Below are positions 26,572 to 34,369 of a stretch of DNA of 64,000 nt, piece by piece. Below the pieces are notes generated by a model. It saw only the letters and a list, made by a program, of their open reading frames with translations, searched no databases and had not been told where the DNA came from. Position numbers and translations under genes: made by a program. How positions within the stretch are numbered: position 1 is the stretch's first letter; the number at the start of each line of letters is the position of its first letter. The stretch comes from Flavobacterium salmonis (lineage in GTDB: Bacteria > Bacteroidota > Bacteroidia > Flavobacteriales > Flavobacteriaceae): the NCBI RefSeq assembly GCF_903819435.1, contig NZ_CAIJDP010000060.1:186001-250000 (forward strand), given 5' to 3'.

Positions 26572-26927
26572 TTATTTTGAAAAATCTTGTTCTGTCATTA
26601 CTTTATTTAATAGTACGCCTGTATTATTCCCTGTTGGTACAGAAGGAATATAATTGGTATTGTCCCCTCCAGCGAATATATTATCCACCGTTGTTTTCTG
26701 AAATGCATCTACCTTGATAAGTCCCTGTTCTGTCAATTCACAACCTATAATTCAGGGATTTTACAGTGCTGTTCAAAAGGAGGTCTTGAATAGACAGCTG
26801 TCAATTCAAAAGTTGAATTGTCTGAAAAAATTATTTCTTCAACTAGTCCCTTTTTGTGTTTCAATGAGCTAATTTTCTTGTCAACTATTGAAATATTGTG
26901 TCTTTTTACCCGGAATAGACTGTTCAC
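26572..26927 (-). pseudogene. C-terminal fragment of an NAD(P)/FAD-dependent oxidoreductase
   Basis: The reverse strand encodes KRHNISIVDKKISSLKHKKG and FELTAVYSRPPFEQHCKIPEL, then, after a one-base frame change, GCELTEQGLIKVDAFQKTTV followed by DNIFAGGDNTNYIPSVPTGN and a stop at 26572. The GD motif with the preceding IFAGGD is the second FAD-binding block of thioredoxin-reductase-like flavoproteins. The N-terminal half is missing: at ~26925 the sequence changes directly into an ISL3-type transposase fragment. Confidence 0.7.
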
Positions 26928-27382
26928 TTTACTGGTTCTTCGTCAATTTTTCTTAATAACGGAAAACTAGCCCTTCCGTACATCATTCTTTTTATATTCT
27001 TCAATCTGTTTACCTGACCTTCAACTTGCCCATTGCTATATTGAGTAACCACCGCATTATTAACAGCTTCATAATCTCTTAATAGATTTTTAGCAAAATT
27101 TTTAATGGGTGGACTGTCAATCATCTGCGCTTTAGCGATACATTTTGATAACGACTCCAGTTCCTTTCTTTTGAATAAATCCTTAAATTGCTTTACCAGC
27201 ATTTCAATCTGTTTAATTTCTGGACATACATCAAATAACAGATTCATAAATTGATTATTTTCAACGCTTAATTTTTGTTCATCAGTGTAAAGTAGAAATG
27301 AAAGCTTATTTGGAGACCAAGTACGTATCTGTTCCACTTTTGGGGCAATAACTGTTTTCACAATCCTGTTTACACGTGTCAT
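26924..27382 (-). mobile_element. ISL3-family transposase, C-terminal fragment
   Basis: About 150 residues of the C-terminal part of an IS204/IS1001/ISL3-type DDE transposase. The motif SNGQVEGQVNRLKNIKRMMY followed by GRASFPLLR is characteristic. The DDE core and N-terminal zinc-finger region are missing, and a stop codon sits immediately before the first ATG at 27382. The C-terminal end joins directly to the broken flavoprotein gene. No inverted repeats were found. Confidence 0.8.
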
Positions 27383-27434
27383 TCAATCAACAGGGAAATT
27401 AGGTGGTTATATATGGGGAACAACTCGTAAAACA

Positions 27435-27476
27435 GCAATTATTGGCTGGGAAGCTTCAAAAATAAATATTGAGCAA
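27435..27476 (+). repeat. Left copy of a 42-bp direct repeat flanking the SDR-GNAT-DinB-VOC group
   Basis: Matches 30223-30264 at 34 of 42 positions, same orientation. Here it lies in a frame reading GYIWGTTRKTAIIGWEASKI and ending NIEQEMDFIK-stop, apparently the 3' end of a lost gene of unrecognised family. Confidence 0.5.
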
Positions 27477-27537
27477 GAAATGGATTTTATAAAATAAGAA
27501 ACAGTTGCAGTTTTGCATCATAAATTTAAAAGAATAA

Positions 27538-28293
27538 ATGATGACAAAATTAAACAAAAAAGTAGCCTTAATTACAGGTGGAACAAGCGGAATTGGCAAA
27601 GCTACGGCAATAGATTTTATTGAAAATGGAGCATCTGTAATTATCACTGGCCGATTTCAAAATACGATTGACGAAACAATTAAAGAACTTGGAGAAAAAG
27701 CCAAAGGTATTGTTTCTGATGCAGGAAAGATGACAGATTTGTTGCAATTAGGTGATAAAGTAAAATTAATTTCCCCACAAATAGATATCTTATATGTGAA
27801 TGCGGGTTTCGGAAAGTATGCTCCCATTGAAGAAATAGACGAAAATCATTTTGATGAGCAGTTTAATGTTATTGTAAAAGGAACATTATTTACAGTTCAA
27901 CAAATTTTGCCATTAATGAAAGAAGACGGAGCTATAATTTTAAATACTTCTATTGTTACAGAAGTTGGTATGCCAAATTCTTCTCTTTATTCGGCTGCAA
28001 AATCAGCAGTTCAATCTCTGGTTAAAACGTTTGCTTCTGAATTAGCATCCAAAAAAATTAGAATAAATGCCGTTAGTCCTGGTCCAATTGCAACCAATTA
28101 TTTTGATCGTTCTAATTTAACATCAGAACAAATAGAAGGCCTTGCCGGAGCAGTGCTACCACAAGTTCCGCTTGCCCGATTTGGACAACCATCCGAAGTG
28201 GCAAAAGCAATAACATTTCTTGCATCAGAAGACGCGTCTTTTATGCACGGAACAGAAATATTTGTTGATGGTGGATTTCCTAAAATTAAATAA
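27538..28293 (+). CDS. SDR-family NAD(P)-dependent oxidoreductase
   Basis: Classical short-chain dehydrogenase of 251 residues. Cofactor loop TGGTSGIGKA near residue 14, NAG-like motif in YVNAGFGKY, catalytic serine in LNTSIV, Tyr-x-x-x-Lys in YSAAKSAV, and the SPGPIATN and FVDGGF blocks near the end. Intact, unlike the SDR fragment at 22.6 kb. Two ATGs stand in tandem (27538 and 27541); either could be used. Substrate unknown. First of four small same-strand enzymes bounded by a 42-bp direct repeat. Confidence 0.93.
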   Translation: MMTKLNKKVALITGGTSGIGKATAIDFIENGASVIITGRFQNTIDETIKELGEKAKGIVSDAGKMTDLLQLGDKVKLISPQIDILYVNAGFGKYAPIEEIDENHFDEQFNVIVKGTLFTVQQILPLMKEDGAIILNTSIVTEVGMPNSSLYSAAKSAVQSLVKTFASELASKKIRINAVSPGPIATNYFDRSNLTSEQIEGLAGAVLPQVPLARFGQPSEVAKAITFLASEDASFMHGTEIFVDGGFPKIK

Positions 28294-28396
28294 AATAGCA
28301 ATTTGTTAATCTTTCAAGTATCAATACATTTTGAAATAAAATTTTGCAAAGAGTAGAATAAAAAAACTTAATTTAAAATTAAGGATGATTGTTCAG

Positions 28397-28404
28397 TAAC
28401 TTTG
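28397..28404 (+). promoter_or_regulatory. Candidate -7 box upstream of the GNAT gene
   Basis: TAACTTTG, a perfect TAnnTTTG, 33 bases before the GNAT ATG. No TTG box at the usual spacing, so support is partial. Confidence 0.35.
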
Positions 28405-28437
28405 AAAAGGAATAAAGACAATCACCTTCACTAAAAA

Positions 28438-28998
28438 ATGGAATTATTAAATATAACCACAAGACGACTTAATATTAGACATCTTAAATTATCTGACCTA
28501 TCTGATTTTCATAGCTATCGTTCAAATCCAGAAGTTACAAAATACCAAGGTTTTGATGTTATGACAATCGAACAAGCCGAAGAATTTATTAAAGACAACT
28601 CAATAAAGTATTTTGGCAAAGCTGGAGAATGGGTTCAGTATGGAATTGAAAATAGTGTAACAAAACAGCTCATCGGAGATTGTGCAATTAAACTTGACCA
28701 ATATGATAGCCGAATTGCAGAAATTGGAATTACTATTTCGCACCTTGAACAAAAAAAGGGTTACGCTAAAGAAGCGCTACTTAAAATTTTGGCTTTTTTG
28801 TTTGAAACAAAAGAAATGCACCGAGTTGTTGAAATTGTAGATGCTGAAAATAGTGCTTCAATTAATTTATTAAAAAGTACTGGATTTAAACAAGAAGGAC
28901 ATTTTATTGAAAATATTTTTTTTAAAGGAAAATGGGGAAGTGAATTTCAGTATGCCATGCTAAAACGAGAATGGAAAGACTTAAAAGAGACTGTTTAA
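28438..28998 (+). CDS. GNAT-family N-acetyltransferase, RimJ/RimL-like
   Basis: Acetyl-CoA-dependent N-acetyltransferase of 186 residues. The start MELLNITTRRLNIRHLKLSDLSDF, the mid GDCAIKLDQYDSRIAEIGITI and the acetyl-CoA loop LEQKKGYAKEAL, followed by the ENSASINLLKSTGFKQEGH block, are the usual pattern of the ribosomal-protein alanine acetyltransferase-like group (Acetyltransf_3). The substrate may be a protein N-terminus or a small molecule. The next gene (DinB) starts 53 bases later on the same strand. Confidence 0.92.
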   Translation: MELLNITTRRLNIRHLKLSDLSDFHSYRSNPEVTKYQGFDVMTIEQAEEFIKDNSIKYFGKAGEWVQYGIENSVTKQLIGDCAIKLDQYDSRIAEIGITISHLEQKKGYAKEALLKILAFLFETKEMHRVVEIVDAENSASINLLKSTGFKQEGHFIENIFFKGKWGSEFQYAMLKREWKDLKETV

Positions 28999-29051
28999 CA
29001 AACACGAGACTTAATCTATTTTATAAACGACCAAACTAATTGATAAAATTG

Positions 29052-29543
29052 ATGACCAAAATTTACAGACAAGGTGCAATTGGCGCATTACTTGACGAAT
29101 ATGAAAGAGCAATTATAGACTTGCAACAGGTAATTGCTGATATTTCCGATAATCAACTTATTGCAATTATACACCATAAAACAACAGATGCTAACTGCGA
29201 ATCGGTTCAGACAGTTTTAGCACACGTTGTTAGTTCAGGATTTGCTTATGCTATGGACATTCGACAACATTTAGGAGAAGAAGTAGATTATCCAGATGAT
29301 GTACTGCATTTGACAGTAAATGATTTTCACAAAGACCTGAACAGTTGTTTTAAATTCATGGCAGAGACTTTTAAAAATATCCAAGACAATCAACTTGAAG
29401 AATTTGACAATGAAAAAAAAATAATTACTCCATGGAGACAAGTTTATGACATAGAACAAATAACAGAACACGCCATTGTTCACATATTAAGACATAGACG
29501 ACAAATTGAAAAATTTAAGATTATAATTGATACACTAAAATAG
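29052..29543 (+). CDS. DinB-family protein
   Basis: Four-helix-bundle protein of 163 residues in the DinB/YfiT-like superfamily, whose members bind a metal through three histidines and often work with low-molecular-weight thiols. Candidate ligands are His in VLAHVVSSGFAYAMDIRQHLG and in the C-terminal ITEHAIVHILRHRRQIEKF. The start is set at ATG 29052; the in-frame TTG at 29040 would add only four residues. Role unknown. It lies in the small-enzyme group 27.5-30.2 kb. Confidence 0.85.
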   Translation: MTKIYRQGAIGALLDEYERAIIDLQQVIADISDNQLIAIIHHKTTDANCESVQTVLAHVVSSGFAYAMDIRQHLGEEVDYPDDVLHLTVNDFHKDLNSCFKFMAETFKNIQDNQLEEFDNEKKIITPWRQVYDIEQITEHAIVHILRHRRQIEKFKIIIDTLK

Positions 29544-29708
29544 AAACTTCCGATAAAGTTTCATTGGTCTAAAAAAGAATTAAATATTTGTATTTCTTGT
29601 TACTATTTAGACGTTAGCAGTCAGCTAAAAAACATCACATTAGATGATAGCTACTTAAAAAAAAATAGTAAATGATTTGAATTTATTTACCAATACATAA
29701 GAAAAAGA

Positions 29709-30170
29709 ATGAAATTAAAGTTTAGTCATATAGATGTTTTAGTCAAAGACCTACAGGTTGCATGTGACTATTATGCTAAAATCCTTGGAGCTGAGATCTC
29801 AAAAAAATTCATATGGGAAAGAGATGGTCTTCATGTCACGTATGCCCTTGTGAGAATCGATAAAGAACTCTTTATGCTTGTGCAACCTTTTTCTGGAAAT
29901 CTTAAAAACCTAATAGATACTAAAGGAGAAGGAACTATTTATCGTCACTGCTATTCAACTGTAGATATTGAAATGACCTATGACCAATTGATAGCTTCTG
30001 GTGTTCAACCAGAAGACGAAAATGGTAATGCTCTATATCGAGAAAATCTCAACTCTCCAAGTGGAGTTAGAATTATTTGGCTTCCAAAACGTTTTGGAGA
30101 ATTCTCAATTGAAATACTTGAAGAAAAAGGAATACAACAATTCATTGAAGAAGCCTTTTCAAGCCAATAA
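29709..30170 (+). CDS. VOC-family (glyoxalase/bleomycin resistance) protein
   Basis: Vicinal-oxygen-chelate fold protein of 153 residues made of two beta-alpha-beta-beta-beta modules: KFSHIDVLVKDLQVACDYYAKILGAEI at the start and YRHCYSTVDIEMTYDQLIASGV in the second half, with a C-terminal GEFSIEILE carrying a metal-ligand-type Glu. It may act as a lyase, dioxygenase or drug-binding protein; the function cannot be chosen from sequence. Last gene of the SDR-GNAT-DinB-VOC group; the right copy of the flanking repeat starts 53 bases after it. Confidence 0.88.
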   Translation: MKLKFSHIDVLVKDLQVACDYYAKILGAEISKKFIWERDGLHVTYALVRIDKELFMLVQPFSGNLKNLIDTKGEGTIYRHCYSTVDIEMTYDQLIASGVQPEDENGNALYRENLNSPSGVRIIWLPKRFGEFSIEILEEKGIQQFIEEAFSSQ

Positions 30171-30222
30171 ATAAAAAAGCTCAAATTTGGCACTAGTATA
30201 TTCAGATATAAAATTCCAAATA

Positions 30223-30264
30223 GTAATTATTGATTAGGATGCTTCAAAAATAGATATTTAACAA
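30223..30264 (+). repeat. Right copy of the 42-bp direct repeat
   Basis: Counterpart of 27435-27476 (34 of 42 identical). The corresponding frame reads IVIID-stop-DASKIDI-stop, so it is a more decayed copy of the same gene end. Confidence 0.5.
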
Positions 30265-30417
30265 TACATAAAAGAAATTAACAAAATAGAACAACGACTT
30301 TATAGGAACATTTTTTCAATAACACGTCATTTTTATATCAATTTACTCACTTCTGATTCAGTAAACTAAGCTTTTTCCTCATTTCATTTAACTCCTTCTC
30401 CATACTCTCAATGTTTG

Positions 30418-31009
30418 TTAAGTTAATTTACCGGAAACTTCTTCCTTATCGGCAAGTCTTTTTTTTAACCCTTGCATCTCACGACCAATGGAAATCTGTT
30501 CAGTTAAAGCATATTCCATAATTAAGTTTGTTAAATTCCATATCGTCAACCCCATATTTATAAAGTATAAAGTCTTTAACATGTTTTTTTGAAATTTCAA
30601 AACGTACATGGGTACCAATTGCATATTCACCCTTCTTGACTAGTGTAAGCATTTGATCATTATGATACTGAAATTCCTGAAGCACTATAGTTTTTTGTTT
30701 GGTTTTCCCCGCAATAAAATTAATCAGCTTTACGCTGCTGCTCAGGGATTCCTGCTTTTCTGTAATCTGGTCTGCAAACTTTCTTATTTTCATTTCAAGG
30801 GAGTGCAAAAAGAAATTTAAAGTTTTTGCATCTTCTTTATTTCCTGCTGTGCGACCTGTTCTCTGTTCAAACCTATTGGCGCTCCACTTGCGTTTGGTCG
30901 AAGTTTCTTTAGGCACACCATCGACGGTAACTCTAAGATAAATAAATCTTTTATTTGCTCCATTTGTAGAACTCTTCAAAAAGAAGCTAATTCCGTATGT
31001 ATATTTCAT
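30418..31009 (-). pseudogene. Tyrosine recombinase remnant lacking its catalytic domain
   Basis: From ATG 31009 the reverse strand encodes the N-terminal arm-binding and SAM-like core-binding domains of a Bacteroidota-type phage integrase (YTYGISFFLKSSTNG, IYLRVTVDGVPKETSTKRKW, NFIAGKTKQKTIVLQEFQYH, and EISKKHVKDFILYKYGVDDM). At about 30530 the frame fails; a neighbouring frame gives ISIGREMQGLKKRLADKEE, which looks like the short C-terminal tail of such integrases. The R-H-R-Y catalytic domain in between is missing, as if deleted. It is not a copy of the intact integrase at 32.4-33.6 kb. Confidence 0.7.
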
Positions 31010-31130
31010 TTTCTCAACAGATTTATAATCAAAATTTTAATTTGATTATCTTCAAAAATACTCAAATTTTTATGGCTGATTGTGGCATGGCAAATTTAAT
31101 TTTTAAAAAGGCATGTAAATAAAAGACGAA

Positions 31131-31150
31131 GACTCTCAGGTTCGAATCTT
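31131..31150 (+). other. tRNA T-arm-like fragment, possible attachment-site scar
   Basis: CTCAGGTTCGAATC resembles the T-stem and T-loop of a tRNA, but the flanking stem bases do not pair well and no anticodon arm or acceptor stem is present. It lies between the two integrase loci, where integration into a tRNA 3' end would leave such a piece. Weak evidence. Confidence 0.25.
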
Positions 31151-31172
31151 TTATATCCTTGCTGGCTATTAT

Positions 31173-31514
31173 CTATTTATTTCGATTATGATTATAATTC
31201 AATACTTCTGATTCGATTTCCTGTATTGTTTTCTTTTTCCCTTTAGAAATCCATTCTAAAAGTTCTTCTTCAAAAAAATAGAGTTTTTTACCATACTTAT
31301 AACACGGGATTTTTCTCTGCCTTACAAGAGCGTAAATTGTAGGCTTTGCTTTTCCTATTAACCGGCTTACTTCTTCAATACCAATAGGAACACTTTTTTC
31401 TTTAGATTCATATACCTGCACATTCTGAATCATAAGTTTAATCTCGGCAATTTCTCTCGCTAAGTATGCTACTGCTTTGGGCAGGTTCTCAAATGAGATT
31501 TCATTTATGTCCAT
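31173..31514 (-). CDS. Excisionase-like helix-turn-helix protein
   Basis: DNA-binding protein of 113 residues. An N-terminal helical part is followed by a winged HTH of the excisionase/HTH_17 type (~47-95): VPIGIEEVSRLIGKAKPTIYALVRQRKIPCYKYGKKLYFFEEELLEWI, where a KxxYF wing follows the recognition helix. Such proteins usually direct excision or regulate mobile elements. It is the last gene of the minus-strand operon that starts at 34181, separated from the membrane-protein gene by 107 bases that contain a 9-bp hairpin (31551-31590). Confidence 0.85.
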   Translation of the reverse strand: MDINEISFENLPKAVAYLAREIAEIKLMIQNVQVYESKEKSVPIGIEEVSRLIGKAKPTIYALVRQRKIPCYKYGKKLYFFEEELLEWISKGKKKTIQEIESEVLNYNHNRNK

Positions 31515-31550
31515 AACTATCGTTTTTAATTGTTATGGTGTAAAAGAAAA

Positions 31551-31590
31551 AAGTGTTTTCACTGTGTCCTAAACCACGACAAAAACACTT
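31551..31590 (-). terminator. Possible hairpin between membrane-protein and HTH genes
   Basis: AAGTGTTTT (31551-31559) pairs with AAAACACTT (31582-31590) around a 22-base loop. It could attenuate transcription from the upstream genes or be a protein site; the U-tract expected of a terminator is weak. Confidence 0.3.
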
Positions 31591-31621
31591 AAAAAACACA
31601 TTGTTTTATAACTTTTGGTAT

Positions 31622-32371
31622 TTAAAAATGAGTAAGATCTTCTATTATCTTTACACTCCCTTTTTGATCATCATCTTTCAGATGCGTTTTAATGCTGTTC
31701 TCTTCAACATCTTTTAAGGATTCCGCAAAAGTTAATTTTAAAAATTGTGCGACACTTTCCTGCTTACCTACTTTAAAACAATTCCAGATATTCCAGCCAA
31801 AATGATACAAATCAAGATTCGACAAATCTTTTACTTTTACCGGTTTAATTTTTTCGAAATTTATGTCTTCAGCATATATTATTATGTTCTTACACAATTG
31901 TTTCAAATCATCATCCATTGTGTATAGTGCGAATTGTTGTTGCGTATAACGAATTACAATATCAATTCTGACTTGTTTTTGTTTTTTGATTATATTTTGC
32001 TGCTGCTCCCTTATCTGTTCAATATCTCTGGCTGAATCTTTATTTTCAGACAATTCGGGTTTAATTAAAGTATCCTGACGCTCGTCTTCCATCTTTTCAA
32101 GGTCTTCATTGGCAATCTGGCTTTCAGGTGATTCATTTTTTTTAACCTTCAAAAAACGATTCAGTACGCGGGCGGCCAATTCGTTTAGAAATAAACTTAG
32201 AATTGCAAACATTAAAACTCCAAATCCAGTGCTGATCCAAAAGAAAACGCCGGCAGTATAATCATCAGCACCTTTTTCCAGCAGCACTAGTCTTCCGATT
32301 ATGCCGACAAAGACACAGACTAAAAATACAGACAGGTAAACTGTAATATATTCGAAGTACTTTATTTTCAT
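31622..32371 (-). CDS. Membrane protein of unknown function in integrase operon
   Basis: 249 residues with two N-terminal membrane helices (~9-32 and ~40-65), a charged linker, a probable coiled coil (~80-130, rich in Glu, Gln and Lys) and a cytosolic C-terminal domain of ~115 residues with the aromatic run YHFGWNIWNCFKVGK. No family was recognised. Its ATG overlaps the integrase TGA by four bases (ATGA), so it is translationally coupled to the recombinase. It may be a control, anchoring or exclusion factor of the element; this is a guess from position only. Confidence 0.75.
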   Translation of the reverse strand: MKIKYFEYITVYLSVFLVCVFVGIIGRLVLLEKGADDYTAGVFFWISTGFGVLMFAILSLFLNELAARVLNRFLKVKKNESPESQIANEDLEKMEDERQDTLIKPELSENKDSARDIEQIREQQQNIIKKQKQVRIDIVIRYTQQQFALYTMDDDLKQLCKNIIIYAEDINFEKIKPVKVKDLSNLDLYHFGWNIWNCFKVGKQESVAQFLKLTFAESLKDVEENSIKTHLKDDDQKGSVKIIEDLTHF

Positions 32372-33627
32372 TTCTCTTTTTTCTTTAAAGATACCAATTG
32401 TATAGCTTCTGATGCTTTGTTCTTCTTTTCATCTATTACTTTTGCATAGATCTGAGTAGTTTTTATGTTGGTATGCCCCAGCATTTTACTGACCGTATAA
32501 ATATCTGTCCCGCTCGACAATTGCAGTGTTGCAAACGTATGGCGAAAGCAGTGGAAGGTAATATTTTTTTTAATGCCTGCCGATTCAACCCATTTTTTCA
32601 GCGGGCGTGAAATCCATGACGGGTCCGGCAGATCCTCAAAAACAAGCTGCGCGGGAAGCCTCGGCTCTCCGCAGAGCTGTAAAGCCTGCTGAGAAATAGG
32701 CATATATTCAACGCCCTTTGTCTTTTTCTGTGTAAAATGTAGTTTCGCTATATCATTTTCCAGACTAATCTCTTTCCATCGGAGCTTCTGAATGTCGGAA
32801 TGCCTCAGACCTGTAAGCGCGGAGAAAAGCGCAGCCCGTTTAAGGACGTCTTTTTCACAAGGCGTTGCTGCCAAGACATTCAATTCTCCAATTGTGAGAT
32901 ATTCGCGTCTTGACTCCTGCTCCGGGATGCCTTTTATTTTTGAAGATAAATCAACTATTAAATATCCATCGATGAAGGCCTGCTTCAAAGCTGCTTTAAA
33001 TATGGCAAAATAGGTTCCTGCAGTGTTGCGGGAAATGGTTCCTTTTTTACTTCCTCCGCACGGAGCTGATAGTAAAAACATTTTAAAATCTTCAGCCATT
33101 CTGCTGTCAATCTGGGAAAAAATTAGGCTGCCTGTCGAATAGCTTTTTAAAAATTCTCTAGTCCGCTCCCAATGGATCTGAATGGATTTTGAACTGCGAG
33201 CGTGTCTTTTAGACGCCACTGCATCAATGTATTTAATAAAATCCTCTTTTCCTTTCTCTTTCTGTTCAGCCAATAGGTTCTCAACATCACTGTACAGATC
33301 TGTATTATCGTATTCTTTCTGCCTGATTTTGCGCACTCCGTCAGCATACAGCATTATTTCCCGGTCGCTTTCGCTTCTGCACATTATAATTCCGTTATCG
33401 CTGCGTCTGGGTTTATAGGATTTTATTCCCTCTGCATCTGTACGGGAAGATCTTTTTTTGTCCCACTCCACTGTTGTTACGATTCTGTTCAAATATTCAC
33501 GGATTCTCTGTGGAGTTTTCTTTCCAGAAACCTCAACAGGATAGCTTTCTATGTAAACATACCATTCTTTTCGGTCTTGTGCCTTTCGTAGACGAACAGT
33601 AACCTTGGTTTTTGCTAATTGTTTCAT
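32368..33627 (-). CDS. Tyrosine recombinase / site-specific integrase
   Basis: 419 residues, apparently intact. N-terminal arm-type domain (~10-100), SAM-like core-binding domain (~125-225) and catalytic domain with Arg275 (LTGLRHSDIQKLRW), Lys near 303, His359-x-x-Arg362 (HCFRHTFATLQL), His385 (MLGHTNIKTTQIY) and nucleophile Tyr394. It starts inside the last codons of the preceding zinc-finger/HTH gene (four-base overlap) and its own stop overlaps the next start, so the three genes are one translationally coupled operon. It probably moves the element in 31.2-34.4 kb. Confidence 0.95.
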   Translation of the reverse strand: MKQLAKTKVTVRLRKAQDRKEWYVYIESYPVEVSGKKTPQRIREYLNRIVTTVEWDKKRSSRTDAEGIKSYKPRRSDNGIIMCRSESDREIMLYADGVRKIRQKEYDNTDLYSDVENLLAEQKEKGKEDFIKYIDAVASKRHARSSKSIQIHWERTREFLKSYSTGSLIFSQIDSRMAEDFKMFLLSAPCGGSKKGTISRNTAGTYFAIFKAALKQAFIDGYLIVDLSSKIKGIPEQESRREYLTIGELNVLAATPCEKDVLKRAALFSALTGLRHSDIQKLRWKEISLENDIAKLHFTQKKTKGVEYMPISQQALQLCGEPRLPAQLVFEDLPDPSWISRPLKKWVESAGIKKNITFHCFRHTFATLQLSSGTDIYTVSKMLGHTNIKTTQIYAKVIDEKKNKASEAIQLVSLKKKEK

Positions 33628-34181
33628 ATGAAATCATTTCCGTTATACAAGTTATCAATTTCACTTTTTGGAGCATATACATGCTTTCCAATCTGTCTGG
33701 TCGGAATTGAATATTTCCTGATATGGCTGTAGACAGAACCTTCAGATATTTGAAATCTATCAGCTATTTCACCGATTGAATAGCAGTCCTCTTTTTCAAG
33801 GCTGTATAGTTTTTTCTTCGGTGCGCTTTCAGCCTGCGGCAGGCTGCGAGCAGGGCCGAACATCCCTTCCATAACTCTGCGGTCTATTCTTATAAGGCGG
33901 GTTCCCAGATTAACTGAAGGAATTTTTCCCTGACCGACAAGCCGGTAAAGGGACTTAATGTGAATGCCAAAAAGTATACCAGCTTCAGGAACAGAAATAA
34001 ATACCCTGCTATCGGGTATTTTATCCGTAATAGCTTTGAGCTCCCCTTCACTTTTAAGCCGTATCATCTTCTGTTTGTATGCTTTTTTACTGCATACATG
34101 CGAGCAGTAAACAGAAGTCACGGTTTTAGGCAGAAATTCCTTCCCGCAGTTAAGACATTGTTTATTAGCTCTTTTCATCAT
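33624..34181 (-). CDS. Zinc-finger plus double helix-turn-helix DNA-binding protein
   Basis: 185 residues with three modules: an N-terminal four-cysteine zinc ribbon (CLNCGKEF, then YCSHVCSKKAYKQK; residues ~9-36), a first excisionase-type HTH (~62-110, FISVPEAGILFGIHIKSLYRLVGQGKIPSVNLGTRLIRID) and a second (~132-180, CYSIGEIADRFQISEGSVYSHIRKYSIPTRQIGKHVY). Two winged HTH modules in tandem suggest binding to a repeated or bent site such as a recombination end or the operon promoter. First gene of the minus-strand operon. It overlaps the integrase by four bases; the 33-bp palindrome lies 138 bases upstream. Confidence 0.85.
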   Translation of the reverse strand: MMKRANKQCLNCGKEFLPKTVTSVYCSHVCSKKAYKQKMIRLKSEGELKAITDKIPDSRVFISVPEAGILFGIHIKSLYRLVGQGKIPSVNLGTRLIRIDRRVMEGMFGPARSLPQAESAPKKKLYSLEKEDCYSIGEIADRFQISEGSVYSHIRKYSIPTRQIGKHVYAPKSEIDNLYNGNDFI

Positions 34182-34318
34182 CTTTGTCTCCTAATTAAGT
34201 ACCACAAGGGCATATAAGTCCCACTTTGTCTACTTTTAAGTGACAGGTACAAATATGGTACAAATATATGATAAAAAACGATTAAAAAACAGCACCATTA
34301 AAAAAGACGCCAAAAGAA

Positions 34319-34351
34319 AAAGCGCTGTAAACATAATGTTTACAGCGCTTT
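34319..34351. other. Perfect 33-bp palindrome, candidate recombination end or operator
   Basis: Arms AAAGCGCTGTAAAC and GTTTACAGCGCTTT, 14 bp each and fully complementary, with spacer ATAAT. It lies between the divergent start of the integrase operon (34181) and the truncated YD gene (34370), so it is not placed to terminate either. No T-run follows. The core TGTAAAC-N5-GTTTACA is symmetrical, as expected for recombinase or dimeric repressor binding. Confidence 0.55.
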
Positions 34352-34369
34352 AGCACTTATTCTTAACTG

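Noticed and set aside
27500..29708. Integron gene-cassette array (SDR, GNAT, DinB and VOC genes; a GTTAGC at 29613)
   Set aside because: No pairs of R and L boxes or attC-like folded sites were found between the genes, and no integron integrase is in the window.
31131..31150. A complete tRNA gene
   Set aside because: Only a T-loop-like motif is present; no acceptor, D or anticodon arms can be drawn around it.
34319..34351. Rho-independent terminator
   Set aside because: Both flanking genes are transcribed away from it and no T-run follows either arm.
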